Shown: positions 35,155 through 43,330 of the stretch, one piece after another
Position numbering within the stretch: the stretch's first letter is position 1
How the letters are laid out: each line of letters starts with the position of its first letter
DNA from: Bacteroidales bacterium
GTDB taxonomy: Bacteria > Bacteroidota > Bacteroidia > Bacteroidales > DTGW01
Direction: 5' to 3'
NCBI GenBank assembly: GCA_026416115.1
Contig: JAOAFU010000142.1
Span: 1 to 47,871 of the forward strand
Length of the DNA: 47,871 nucleotides
Position numbers and translations under genes: made by a program
The notes under the pieces: model-generated
Told to the model about the DNA's origin: nothing
Databases searched by the model: none
Seen by the model: the letters and a program-made list of their open reading frames with translations, nothing else

Positions 35155-36633
35155 ATGCTTATGAAGTTTTATAAGTTCAAAACCATAAGTTTTAAAAGAT
35201 ACCTGATGGCAGTTATTACTGTGGGTATTTTTTCATTAGCCATGGCACAGGATCTTAGTTTTGAACCTAACAGTCATCAAAAACTACAGCGTGCCGACAT
35301 ATTCTTTTTTAACGAAAGCTTTGCTGATGCTCTAAAGCTTTATCAGCAACTTTATAAGTTGGACACAGCAAATCGTTATCTCAAATTTCGTATAGCTCAA
35401 TGTTATAGCTATTTGCCACAATCAAAAGAGCAAGAGATAAAGTTATTCTGCGAGGCGCTCCGTTTTCCACTTCCATCTGAGCTAATAAATACGTACGTTT
35501 ACAAAGGGTACATGTCTTATCTGAATGCCGATAGTAACATGTTAATAACTCAAAAGCGCAAAAACGTTAAGCCATATCGATTCGATACAAAGGATGCATT
35601 CGACAACATATGTATTTCAGAAGACAGCCGTTACCTTGTATTTGTCAATACAACCAGTTCGAAGAATCAGATATATTTTTTACAACGAGTTGGAAAACAG
35701 TGGACTAATGCCGAAAATATTACTTCGCAGGTAGGTTCAATGGGCGACTGCTTTCCTTCTTTTATCAGCAAGGATGGAAAGCGATTATATTTAACCAAAT
35801 ATGATGGTTTTGATAGCGAAATTTATGTAAGCACTTACGATGGTGTTAAGTGGTCGTTGATGAAAAAACTCAACAGCAATATCAATTCGACCTACTGGGA
35901 TGCGCATGCTTGTGAGAGTCCCGATGGAATGATATTATACTTTGCTAGTAATCGCCCCGATGGTTATGGAGGAATGGATATATATTACTCAATAAAAGTC
36001 GATGGTGACTGGAAAAAGGCCACAAATGCTGGTAATAGGATAAATACTGCACTCGATGATGATTATCCGCTGTTGGTTAACAATGGTCGTACGCTTATTT
36101 ATGCTTCGCAAGGTTTTTCAAAAGGTGCTAACAAACATGATTTGATGTACGCCCAGTATATAGCCGATTTTATATGGTCCGAACCAAAGGAGCTGGGTTA
36201 TCCGTTTAATACTTCTGATGATGATTTTTCGTATGTTCCTCTCGACGAACTTGCACGAGCTTTTCTTTATCAGGATTTTATGGTACAAAGAAAAAAAGTA
36301 AGCTACGAATTATATTTGAAAACCGAAATTGCTGTTATTAATGAGAATGCTAAATATTTGGGCACAAAGCGTATTGTTGTACGCAACTTGATTGATCCGC
36401 AGGATACTCGTTCGTCTGTAATTGAACCAGGAGTGAAATACAGCAGTGTACCAGTATTTCCAGGTTTATATACAATTGAGTTTAAGGGTGAAGGGCTAGA
36501 ATCTAAAGCTATAAATTTGCTGGTTCCTTCAGTGGCCATCCCCGATACTATGCTGGTAAAGGTGAGTTTGAAACCAGCGGTTGGTACAAACGATGGAAAT
36601 AATACGAACATCTGGAAACCAATCTCCAAATAG
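35155..36633 (+). CDS. Exported TPR and beta-propeller protein (PorE-like, without OmpA domain), second copy
   Basis: 492 residues, a paralogue of the gene before it with the same order: signal peptide (I-F-S-L-A-M-A-Q), short TPR part (about 35-110), then a PD40 propeller with S-P-D-G-M-I-L-Y-F-A-S-N-R-P-D-G-Y-G-G-M-D-I-Y-Y. The copies share W-S-L-M-K, N-x-N-I-N-S and the D-G-Y-G-G-hydrophobic-D-I-Y core but differ at the C-terminus. This one ends in about 80 residues that resemble a small beta domain (V-P-V-F-P-G-L-Y-T-I-E-F-K-G-E-G). No OmpA domain is present. Start could be either of two ATGs six bases apart. Tandem copies suggest that the two proteins work together. Confidence 0.87.
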   Translation: MLMKFYKFKTISFKRYLMAVITVGIFSLAMAQDLSFEPNSHQKLQRADIFFFNESFADALKLYQQLYKLDTANRYLKFRIAQCYSYLPQSKEQEIKLFCEALRFPLPSELINTYVYKGYMSYLNADSNMLITQKRKNVKPYRFDTKDAFDNICISEDSRYLVFVNTTSSKNQIYFLQRVGKQWTNAENITSQVGSMGDCFPSFISKDGKRLYLTKYDGFDSEIYVSTYDGVKWSLMKKLNSNINSTYWDAHACESPDGMILYFASNRPDGYGGMDIYYSIKVDGDWKKATNAGNRINTALDDDYPLLVNNGRTLIYASQGFSKGANKHDLMYAQYIADFIWSEPKELGYPFNTSDDDFSYVPLDELARAFLYQDFMVQRKKVSYELYLKTEIAVINENAKYLGTKRIVVRNLIDPQDTRSSVIEPGVKYSSVPVFPGLYTIEFKGEGLESKAINLLVPSVAIPDTMLVKVSLKPAVGTNDGNNTNIWKPISK

Positions 36634-36639
36634 CAAGTG

Positions 36640-37179
36640 ATGCAAGTGCTTAAAAATGAGCATATTTTACTTCGAGCACCAGAACCCGAAGACATAGATT
36701 GGCTATATAAATGGGAGAATGATCCAGAAGTTTGGATATCGGGAACAACCTTGGTACCTTTCTCGCGATATATTCTTTCTAAGTACCTCGAAAATGCGCA
36801 TCTCGATATATTCGAAACTCATCAGATGAGGTTAATGATTGAACTTAACAAAAGGCCTGGTGTTCCAATTGGAACAATCGATCTTTTTGACTTCGATTCG
36901 TACAATAATAGAGCGGGAGTAGGGATATTGATAGCCGATAAAACCGAACGACGAAAAGGTTATGCAACCCAGTCGCTCCAGCTGCTTATCGACTACTGTT
37001 TTAAAGTTCTTGGTTTGAATCAGCTATATTGTAATATTGACCCGCAAAATGAGCAAAGCATTAAACTATTTACTCATTCGGGTTTTGAGATTGTAGGCCT
37101 AAAAAAAAGGTGGACAAGGAGAGGAACCGAATACCACGACGAGTATCTTTTGCAATTACTAAATCCTGCTTTTATTTAA
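36640..37179 (+). CDS. GNAT family N-acetyltransferase
   Basis: 179 residues of the RimJ/SpeG-like acetyltransferase group. The fold begins with I-L-L-R-A-P-E-P-E-D-I-D-W-L-Y-K-W-E-N-D, and the acetyl-CoA loop is R-R-K-G-Y-A-T-Q-S-L near residue 105. The C-terminal N-x-Q-S-I-K-L-F-x-x-x-G-F motif is seen as N-E-Q-S-I-K-L-F-T-H-S-G-F-E. The family acetylates polyamines, ribosomal protein N-termini or antibiotics; sequence alone does not tell which. It begins six bases after the second propeller gene and its end overlaps the convergent gene by eight bases. Confidence 0.9.
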   Translation: MQVLKNEHILLRAPEPEDIDWLYKWENDPEVWISGTTLVPFSRYILSKYLENAHLDIFETHQMRLMIELNKRPGVPIGTIDLFDFDSYNNRAGVGILIADKTERRKGYATQSLQLLIDYCFKVLGLNQLYCNIDPQNEQSIKLFTHSGFEIVGLKKRWTRRGTEYHDEYLLQLLNPAFI

Positions 37180-37633
37180 TGGAAGTAAACGAGGGTATCT
37201 CATTAAGGAAAAAAGGCTCTTTAACATTTGAAAAATCGAACTTACAGCAATAGTGATGTAGACCGTTAGTGATAATAAGGTATGGAGCTTTTAAATGAAG
37301 GTTATACACAAAAGCCTGATCAAAAACTTGCTGATTAATGGTTTCGTTGTAAGCTTTACACTCGACAACTAGCAATATTTTACCCTCGTTATTAAATACC
37401 ACAATGTCGGCACGCATGTTTTGGTTGTTTAGCTCAAAACTATATTCAATAGCCATTAACCCAGGTGGATAATTTTTGTAATTAATTAGAAACCAGGCAA
37501 AATGCTGTCTTACCCATTCTTCGGGTGTCAGCCGAACAAATTGTTTTCGAAGATGATCAAAAATATACTCTTTCTCATTTATTTGCTTAAGCTTATAGGG
37601 GAAAGAGGGTAGGTTAAGAGGAAGAAGTTGCAT
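37172..37633 (-). CDS. HsdR_N-like nuclease-fold protein beside holA
   Basis: 153 residues resembling the N-terminal nuclease domain of type I restriction HsdR. The PD-(D/E)xK core is visible as an Asp in M-R-A-D-I-V-V-F and E-C-K in L-L-V-V-E-C-K-A-Y; a helical part comes before it (V-R-L-T-P-E-E-W-V-R-Q-H). There is no helicase, methylase or specificity gene, so it is not a type I restriction system. From general knowledge, a protein of this kind sits next to holA in many Bacteroidota, which suggests a housekeeping DNA role. The ATG at 37633 is used because a TTG at 37666 lies upstream of the expected transcription start. Confidence 0.82.
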   Translation of the reverse strand: MQLLPLNLPSFPYKLKQINEKEYIFDHLRKQFVRLTPEEWVRQHFAWFLINYKNYPPGLMAIEYSFELNNQNMRADIVVFNNEGKILLVVECKAYNETINQQVFDQAFVYNLHLKAPYLIITNGLHHYCCKFDFSNVKEPFFLNEIPSFTSIK

Positions 37634-37652
37634 GCTACTGTCACTTTTTTGA

Positions 37653-37671
37653 TAACTTTGCTTCAAAGTTA
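37653..37671. promoter_or_regulatory. Face-to-face palindromic promoter pair
   Basis: TAACTTTGCTTCAAAGTTA is a perfect 8+3+8 palindrome made of two opposing TAnnTTTG boxes. The plus copy (37653-37660) reads toward holA, 24 bp before its ATG, and has TTG at 37628-37630 with a 22-bp spacer. The minus copy (37664-37671) reads toward the HsdR_N-like gene. Polymerase cannot occupy both at once, and the transcripts would overlap at their 5' ends. Confidence 0.7.
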
Positions 37672-37683
37672 AAATAAAATCAT

Positions 37684-38700
37684 ATGCCTGTTTTTAATGG
37701 AATGAAAGAATACAATGAAGTTCTTCAGGAACTAAAAAATAAAATATATCGTCCGGTTTATTTTTTTATGGGCGATGAGCCATTTTACATGGATTTACTT
37801 ACTTCTTATATCGAACAAAATGTATTAACCGAAGCGGAGAAGGTCTTTAATCAGCAGGTTTTTTATGGGAAAGACAGCGATGTGGTAAATATTATTAATG
37901 CTGCACGAAGGTACCCCATGTCGTCGAACTACCAGGTAATTATAGTAAAAGAAGCACAGGAGTTGAAAGATATTTCGAAGTTAATTTATTATCTCGAGAA
38001 GCCATTGTCATCTACTATATTGGTAGTTAATTATAAGTACGGGAAAATTGCTTCAAATACTAAGCTTTATAAGGCTTTAACACAATTTGTTTTAAAAGAG
38101 TTCCCTAAAATTAAAGATTATCAGTTAGCTGCATGGATTACCCAGTTTTTAGAGGAGAAACAATATCAGATTACGCCCGATGGGGCAGAATTGTTGGCCG
38201 ATTGTATTGGAAATAATTTATCGCAAATAGTTCATGAACTTGAGAAGCTATTTCTTTTATTGCCTGCTGATGTAAAAAAGATAACACGCGAGCATATTGA
38301 GAAAAATATTGGGATAAGTAAAGATTTTAATATTTATGAACTTGAGAAAGCAATAGGGCAAAAAAATGTGGTAAGGGTCAATATGATTGCCAAATATTTT
38401 GCTAGCAATCCTAAAAATCATCCTTTAGTGGTTACCATTGGATCGTTGTTTAATTATTTTTCACGTTTATTGATTTGCCACACAGTTAACCCCAAAACAA
38501 AAGAGAGCATAGCTTCAGCTCTTGGTATAAATCCTATTATTGCCAATGAATATCTTTTAGCGATAAAAAACTATCCGTTAGGTAAAGTGGTACGAACGAT
38601 ATCGTTACTTAGAGAGTATGATATGAAAAGCAAAGGTATTGGTTCATTAGCAGATGATGGCGAATTATTAAAGGAGTTACTATTCAGGATAATGCATTGA
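37684..38700 (+). CDS. holA: DNA polymerase III subunit delta
   Basis: Opens the sliding clamp as part of the clamp loader. The 338 residues show the family start (Y-R-P-V-Y-F-F-M-G-D-E-P-F-Y-M-D) and the degenerate AAA+ core (V-I-I-V-K-E-A-Q-E-L). The D-C-I-G-N-N-L-S-Q-I-V-H-E-L-E-K-L motif and the C-terminal helical collar are also present. Length is normal. It shares a palindromic promoter with the divergent HsdR_N-like gene and ends five bases before the stop of the convergent ABC transporter gene, with no terminator between. Confidence 0.93.
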   Translation: MPVFNGMKEYNEVLQELKNKIYRPVYFFMGDEPFYMDLLTSYIEQNVLTEAEKVFNQQVFYGKDSDVVNIINAARRYPMSSNYQVIIVKEAQELKDISKLIYYLEKPLSSTILVVNYKYGKIASNTKLYKALTQFVLKEFPKIKDYQLAAWITQFLEEKQYQITPDGAELLADCIGNNLSQIVHELEKLFLLLPADVKKITREHIEKNIGISKDFNIYELEKAIGQKNVVRVNMIAKYFASNPKNHPLVVTIGSLFNYFSRLLICHTVNPKTKESIASALGINPIIANEYLLAIKNYPLGKVVRTISLLREYDMKSKGIGSLADDGELLKELLFRIMH

Positions 38701-38705
38701 AATTT

Positions 38706-41700
38706 TTATTCTTCTTTCCTAAAAAGTCTACTCAAGAGGGTCTCGAGAGAATTTAGTAAATGTAGCAAAAGTCGGTAGCGCAATACTATAAACAACATTG
38801 CAGTCATAAGCCAAATAATGGCTACATTGACCCAAAAAGTGGGGTAATATACCCCGAAAACCATTTTTTGGGGGGCATAAAAGTGTGCTTTAACCATTGG
38901 TGAGAGCGGATCGAGATATATTGGATCAATTTTTTGAATAAGCCTACCTTTATACTCTATAATTCGAGTTACTTCGTTTGAATTTGTGACAAATTCTTCG
39001 AGCGATTCGTTGGCATATCGGCGTTTAAGTTCAAGAAATTTTTCTCTACCTTCGGGGGTTTGTTGCATACTGTTAATTAACTCGTCTTTCTTGGCATTTG
39101 CCTTATTGTATAGTTTCACATAGTATCTATTAATTTGCTCCAAGTATGTTTCGGTATCGTCTATCACGCTTTCATCTATTTTATCGAGGTAAAGATTGTT
39201 CAGTTGAATAAATTTAACTTTTGGATTTAGCGATAATTCTAGGCCTATTTCATTGCGAAGTAAAGTAAGCGCATCTTCAACTTCTTTTTTGTATTCGGGT
39301 TTTCGGTAGTAGTGTTTAACAATGTCGAGTTTATTTCGAAGAGCTACTGCCCAATAATCTTTTTTGTAGTTTGCAATACTCATAGCCTTTTGATAAGGGT
39401 AGAAAATAGCATTGTAGCGATTGTTCATAAATTGTTCAACGGCGAGTGCTTCGTAAGCCCAACGGGCTGTAATAAGTTCGCCGTATATGGGAATATTGTT
39501 AGGCGATGAGATTTTAGGATTTAGCTTTTCATATTTAACTAAAACACCGCTTAGTATTATTTGGGGTATTACCAAAAAAGGAATAAGCATATAAATAGTT
39601 ACAACAGTTTTAAAACTGTCGGAAATAACTAATCCCATTATATTTGAAGAAACCCAGGCACTAAACAGCACAAGCCAATATTGAAAGTACATTTCTTTAA
39701 TTTCAATAATAGAATTTCCAATCCATACGAAAGTCAATGCCTGGATTGCAGAAATAATAACAAGTGTAAGTGCTTTAGAAAATAAATAGCTACTCCAGCT
39801 GAGGTTAAGAAATGCCTCTCGTTTGAGAATTTTACGGTCTTTAATAATTTCTTCGGCACTAGTGGTAAGTCCCATAAAAATTGCCACGATAACCGACATG
39901 AATATATATACGGGAAGGTTACTGTTTTTGTAAAGGAAATAACCAATCTGGTTTGTGGCGTCGACGTCGAAATATTTGATAATAAAGGCAAGGATAAAAG
40001 CAAGTATTGGAGCTTCGAGAAAGGTTACAATGAGGTACTGAGTGTTCGAAAGCTTAGATAAAATATCGCGGGTTGCAAATATTATTAGTTGCTTAATTTT
40101 GCTAGGAATCCTGAAATTTATTGGCGGAAGTTCGGGACTATATAGACGGGGTTTATGGTTTTGTTTGAACGACTCTTCGTAAAATTTTGCCCATTCGCGA
40201 GGAGAAATTTTGCGGGCCAGTGTTTCTTGTCCATATTCGTTAAGTACCCGAGTTTCGACAATATTGAAAATTTGTTCAGGATTTACATTACCGCATACTT
40301 TGCATTCGCTTTCATTCCAATTGGCATGATGTATTTTCGATTTAAAGTACATAATGCTTTCGATAGGGTCGCCATTATATATAAGGAACCCACCGTTATC
40401 CATTATTAGAAGTCGGTCGAACATTTTAAAAATGTCGGAAGAGGGCTGGTGAATAACTACGAAAACCAGTTTTCCTTTAAGAGTTAGTTCTTTAAGCAGG
40501 TCGAGAATATTTTCTGAGTCGCGCGAGGATAGACCTGAAGTTGGTTCGTCGAGGAAAAGAACTGCGGGTTCGCGAATAAGTTCAAGGGCAATATTTAGTC
40601 TTTTTCGTTGTCCACCGCTTATTTTCTTATTCAGGGGTGTTCCTACCTGTATATCTTTAATTTCGAACAAACCCAGATTTATTAATGTTTGATCAACCAG
40701 TTTTCTGATTTCTTCGTCTGGAAGGTTGTCGAAACAGAGTTTAGCGTTATAGTATAGATTTTGGTAAACTGTTAGGTCTTCAATAAGAAGGTCGTCTTGC
40801 GAAACAAATCCTATTATTCCTTTTACCTTGTCTTTTTGGGTGTAAATATTATATCCATTTATGAGGACTTCGCCTTTTGTAGGAGGAGTTGAGCCATTAA
40901 GTACATTCAAAAGGGTAGATTTACCTGCACCGCTTGCGCCCATAATTCCTACCAGACGTCCCGATTCTTCGCCAAAAGAAATATTGTGAAGTCCAATTTT
41001 TCCGTTCTTAAACCGATATTCAATGTTTTTAGCCTCGAAATAAATTTTTGTTTTGATTTTATCGTCGGTATAACGTCCTACAACATCGCTATAATAGATA
41101 GGTTTGATTTGCTGATTGCGAAGCGACGATCCGTATGTAAACATGTACACACGTTCGGGCAACACAATCTGACCATTGAGATACAGTTCGCTTTGGCCAA
41201 AGTAACGGATAAAAAAGAGATTGCTGGAGTTGATATGTAGAACGCGTATTTGACCTACTAACGACTCTGCTAAAAGATGTTTAATTCGAGGGTGATAGAA
41301 ATCATGACGACTATCTATAATCAGTATATTCTCGCTATCGGGTATTCGATCGTAATCGAACTGGACAAATTCCTTGATTTCGGTGTATTCTTCGTTGCTG
41401 ATACGAAATTGTTCGGCGATGGTATCAATAAACTCGAGTTCTTGTTTCGATATTTCATCGCTGTCGATACGTACAAAGTCGAATAGTTGGAAAAGAACAA
41501 TAAACTTCTGAACTTGAGTAAGTTCTTCGTTGATTTTGTTTGTTATTTTTAAAACCTTAACCGAACTGGCTGAGATAACACTACGATGCCTGTCGGAGTC
41601 TCGTGTCTTGTCCTGTTGAGCCTTATAATATTCATCGAAAATGTTTAGGTACTCCTGAACAAGTTCTTCGTTAAGTTGTCGGCGTAGGAAAGATTCGACA

Positions 41701-41786
41701 ATAATCCGACGGTCGGACTGTTTGGCTTCAGGCCGGGCAATGATTGCAAATAACTGCATGAGTGCTTTTAGAATCTGTTCGCTCAT
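38706..41786 (-). CDS. ABCG-like transporter with TerB-like N-terminal domain
   Basis: 1026 residues. The first 150 are helical and resemble a TerB/DjlA-type domain (I-S-K-Q-E-L-E-F-I-D-T-I-A-E-Q-F). The next 90 are a beta-rich linker, perhaps a degenerate FHA domain (about 155-240). The ABC ATPase has Walker A G-A-S-G-A-G-K-S-T at 283-291, signature S-G-G-Q-R-K-R near 390, Walker B V-L-F-L-D-E-P, and His446 in V-I-H-Q-P. After it comes a C-K-V-C-G-N-V-N-P-E-Q-I-F segment with Cys495 and Cys498. The C-terminal membrane part has about six helices, with a large soluble insertion before the last. ATPase-then-membrane order is that of ABCG exporters. Its start overlaps the preceding small gene by ATGA, so translation is coupled. 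Confidence 0.88.
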   Translation of the reverse strand: MSEQILKALMQLFAIIARPEAKQSDRRIIVESFLRRQLNEELVQEYLNIFDEYYKAQQDKTRDSDRHRSVISASSVKVLKITNKINEELTQVQKFIVLFQLFDFVRIDSDEISKQELEFIDTIAEQFRISNEEYTEIKEFVQFDYDRIPDSENILIIDSRHDFYHPRIKHLLAESLVGQIRVLHINSSNLFFIRYFGQSELYLNGQIVLPERVYMFTYGSSLRNQQIKPIYYSDVVGRYTDDKIKTKIYFEAKNIEYRFKNGKIGLHNISFGEESGRLVGIMGASGAGKSTLLNVLNGSTPPTKGEVLINGYNIYTQKDKVKGIIGFVSQDDLLIEDLTVYQNLYYNAKLCFDNLPDEEIRKLVDQTLINLGLFEIKDIQVGTPLNKKISGGQRKRLNIALELIREPAVLFLDEPTSGLSSRDSENILDLLKELTLKGKLVFVVIHQPSSDIFKMFDRLLIMDNGGFLIYNGDPIESIMYFKSKIHHANWNESECKVCGNVNPEQIFNIVETRVLNEYGQETLARKISPREWAKFYEESFKQNHKPRLYSPELPPINFRIPSKIKQLIIFATRDILSKLSNTQYLIVTFLEAPILAFILAFIIKYFDVDATNQIGYFLYKNSNLPVYIFMSVIVAIFMGLTTSAEEIIKDRKILKREAFLNLSWSSYLFSKALTLVIISAIQALTFVWIGNSIIEIKEMYFQYWLVLFSAWVSSNIMGLVISDSFKTVVTIYMLIPFLVIPQIILSGVLVKYEKLNPKISSPNNIPIYGELITARWAYEALAVEQFMNNRYNAIFYPYQKAMSIANYKKDYWAVALRNKLDIVKHYYRKPEYKKEVEDALTLLRNEIGLELSLNPKVKFIQLNNLYLDKIDESVIDDTETYLEQINRYYVKLYNKANAKKDELINSMQQTPEGREKFLELKRRYANESLEEFVTNSNEVTRIIEYKGRLIQKIDPIYLDPLSPMVKAHFYAPQKMVFGVYYPTFWVNVAIIWLMTAMLFIVLRYRLLLHLLNSLETLLSRLFRKEE

Positions 41787-42232
41787 TTGAACTGTACCTG
41801 TTTATTTTCTTTAAATCCAACCGTTAGCCTTATCTCACCTGGTAAAAATTGCGCTTCGTTTTCTACTCTCTGACTAATTTCAACAATTGCAGCCAGATTG
41901 GATTCGAAACGAAAATCGAGGCTTTTCTCATTTTGCTCACATAGTTCTGAAAATAAAATTTTTTTCTCGATATCGTAAAGAGTTATGCGGTAATTATTTA
42001 GTTGTGGGCTACAGAAATTAAGCCTATAGTCGAAACCTTTGAAAAAGACTAAATATATCGAAACCTTAGGTTTTTCGTCGAAGGTTAAGGAATAGGATTG
42101 TCCGTCGATGGTATAATCGCCAAGATTTGGGGAGGAACATGAAATGGAGGTTTGCCCAATCCCCATGTTGGTAGTCATTAGTAAAATCGTACTCAGTAAA
42201 ATTGTCTTTTTATATTTGAATAGGTTTCTCAT
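41783..42232 (-). CDS. Small exported protein coupled to the ABC transporter
   Basis: 149 residues with a signal peptide (I-L-L-S-T-I-L-L-M-T-T-N-M-G-I-G-Q) and a beta-rich mature part with three Cys. No known family comes to mind. The pattern of strands (Y-R-I-T-L-Y-D, I-R-L-T-V-G-F) suggests a single small sandwich. It overlaps the transporter start by four bases and follows another exported unknown protein by 12 bp, so the three genes form an operon. It may be a periplasmic partner of the transporter; that is inferred from context only. Confidence 0.75.
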   Translation of the reverse strand: MRNLFKYKKTILLSTILLMTTNMGIGQTSISCSSPNLGDYTIDGQSYSLTFDEKPKVSIYLVFFKGFDYRLNFCSPQLNNYRITLYDIEKKILFSELCEQNEKSLDFRFESNLAAIVEISQRVENEAQFLPGEIRLTVGFKENKQVQFK

Positions 42233-42244
42233 ACCTTTCGAATT

Positions 42245-43162
42245 TTATTGCACAATTTTGTATCTTAAATCTTCGGCTAAGCCAAGAATCTTTTCTAGAG
42301 CACTTGCCGAACCTGTTATTTCGCATGAATTGTGCACAACATAAATGTTGTTTTCTTTTGTCACAGCTGGGTTTTTGTAGGTATATTTAAAATCGAGGAC
42401 ATCGAAATTGTAGGCCATTTCGATCAGCGATTCAATAATATAATCGTAGGTGGAAGAAGTTTTGTAATAAATTTTGACTGCCTGAATAAGATTGTCGAGA
42501 ATAAATTTTTGTTGGTATAGAAACGTCAGTAACTCGGACGAAGGTTCTTCTTTGTATGTTTGGCAAAGAAGATAAAAACTTTCAATCCAAGCACCAGTCA
42601 TAATCAGGTTAGCTAATCGTTGCTGGGTGTTAGTTTTTAGGTATTCGTTTGATGATAAAAAAATATAAGCTAAATAGTTCTGCAATGAATCCTGATTGTT
42701 TCGCAACTGGATTAGCTTACGATATAAGTCGGCAGTAAAAACAGAACCTAATCCAATATTTCGGGCCAATGTACTTATCGATTTGATATAGTTTTCGGTA
42801 TTTTCGTCTTCACGATAAAGGTTTATATATCCTAGATCTACTATATAAACCCCAAGCATTAATGCTTGGCTTTCGGAGGTAGTATATTTCTCGATATTGG
42901 AATATAGGTTTACAAGACTTTTATTAGGATAAATGCCCAATTTTTTAAGATAAAGACTTGTAATCTGTGGTGCTGGTATATAATAGGCAATGTCTTTTGA
43001 AGGTAAAGGAATGGGAAAAGTTTCAGTAATGGTATCTGTCATAACTATTGGCGAAGAAACTTGTTTTTGACACCTTTTTGTAAAAAGAAAAATAAGTACA
43101 CCTACAATGAAAAATATTATAATGTATCGAACGAAGCTTATGTATTGTGTCTTTAGTTTCAT
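42245..43162 (-). CDS. Membrane-anchored helical protein of the ABC operon
   Basis: 305 residues with one N-terminal membrane helix at about 10-28 (F-V-R-Y-I-I-I-F-F-I-V-G-V-L-I-F-L-F) followed by K-R-C; the Cys could be a lipid site, but the context is not a good lipobox. The rest (about 50-290) is almost all helix and would face the periplasm, with TPR- or HEAT-like spacing. No family is recognised. It is the first gene of the three-gene operon with the ABC transporter and has a good -7 box about 106 bases upstream. Confidence 0.75.
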   Translation of the reverse strand: MKLKTQYISFVRYIIIFFIVGVLIFLFTKRCQKQVSSPIVMTDTITETFPIPLPSKDIAYYIPAPQITSLYLKKLGIYPNKSLVNLYSNIEKYTTSESQALMLGVYIVDLGYINLYREDENTENYIKSISTLARNIGLGSVFTADLYRKLIQLRNNQDSLQNYLAYIFLSSNEYLKTNTQQRLANLIMTGAWIESFYLLCQTYKEEPSSELLTFLYQQKFILDNLIQAVKIYYKTSSTYDYIIESLIEMAYNFDVLDFKYTYKNPAVTKENNIYVVHNSCEITGSASALEKILGLAEDLRYKIVQ

Positions 43163-43267
43163 TTATCCTTTGTCTTTTTATAATTGAGATAAATTAATAA
43201 CGGCTGCTTTCTTCATGGATATACTTAATTAAACAAATTTTTAGCCGTTGAGTTAATTTTTTCTATT

Positions 43268-43275
43268 CAAAAATA
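43268..43275 (-). promoter_or_regulatory. -7 promoter box for the ABC-transporter operon
   Basis: Minus-strand TATTTTTG, a full TAnnTTTG match; a second match, TAAATTTG, lies at 43307-43314. Either gives a leader of roughly 100-140 nt. Confidence 0.45.
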
Positions 43276-43330
43276 TAAAATGAAATGTTTTTTCAATATT
43301 TTATTACAAATTTATTTTCGTCTAAAACTA

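Noticed and set aside
37172-37633. A type I restriction system
   Set aside because: Only an HsdR_N-like nuclease-fold domain is present; no helicase, methylase or specificity subunit, and the position beside holA is a housekeeping arrangement.
38698-38708. A missing terminator between holA and the ABC transporter gene as evidence of misassembly
   Set aside because: Close or overlapping convergent ends also occur at 1245-1282, 21873-21876 and 37172-37179, so this is the normal packing of the genome.
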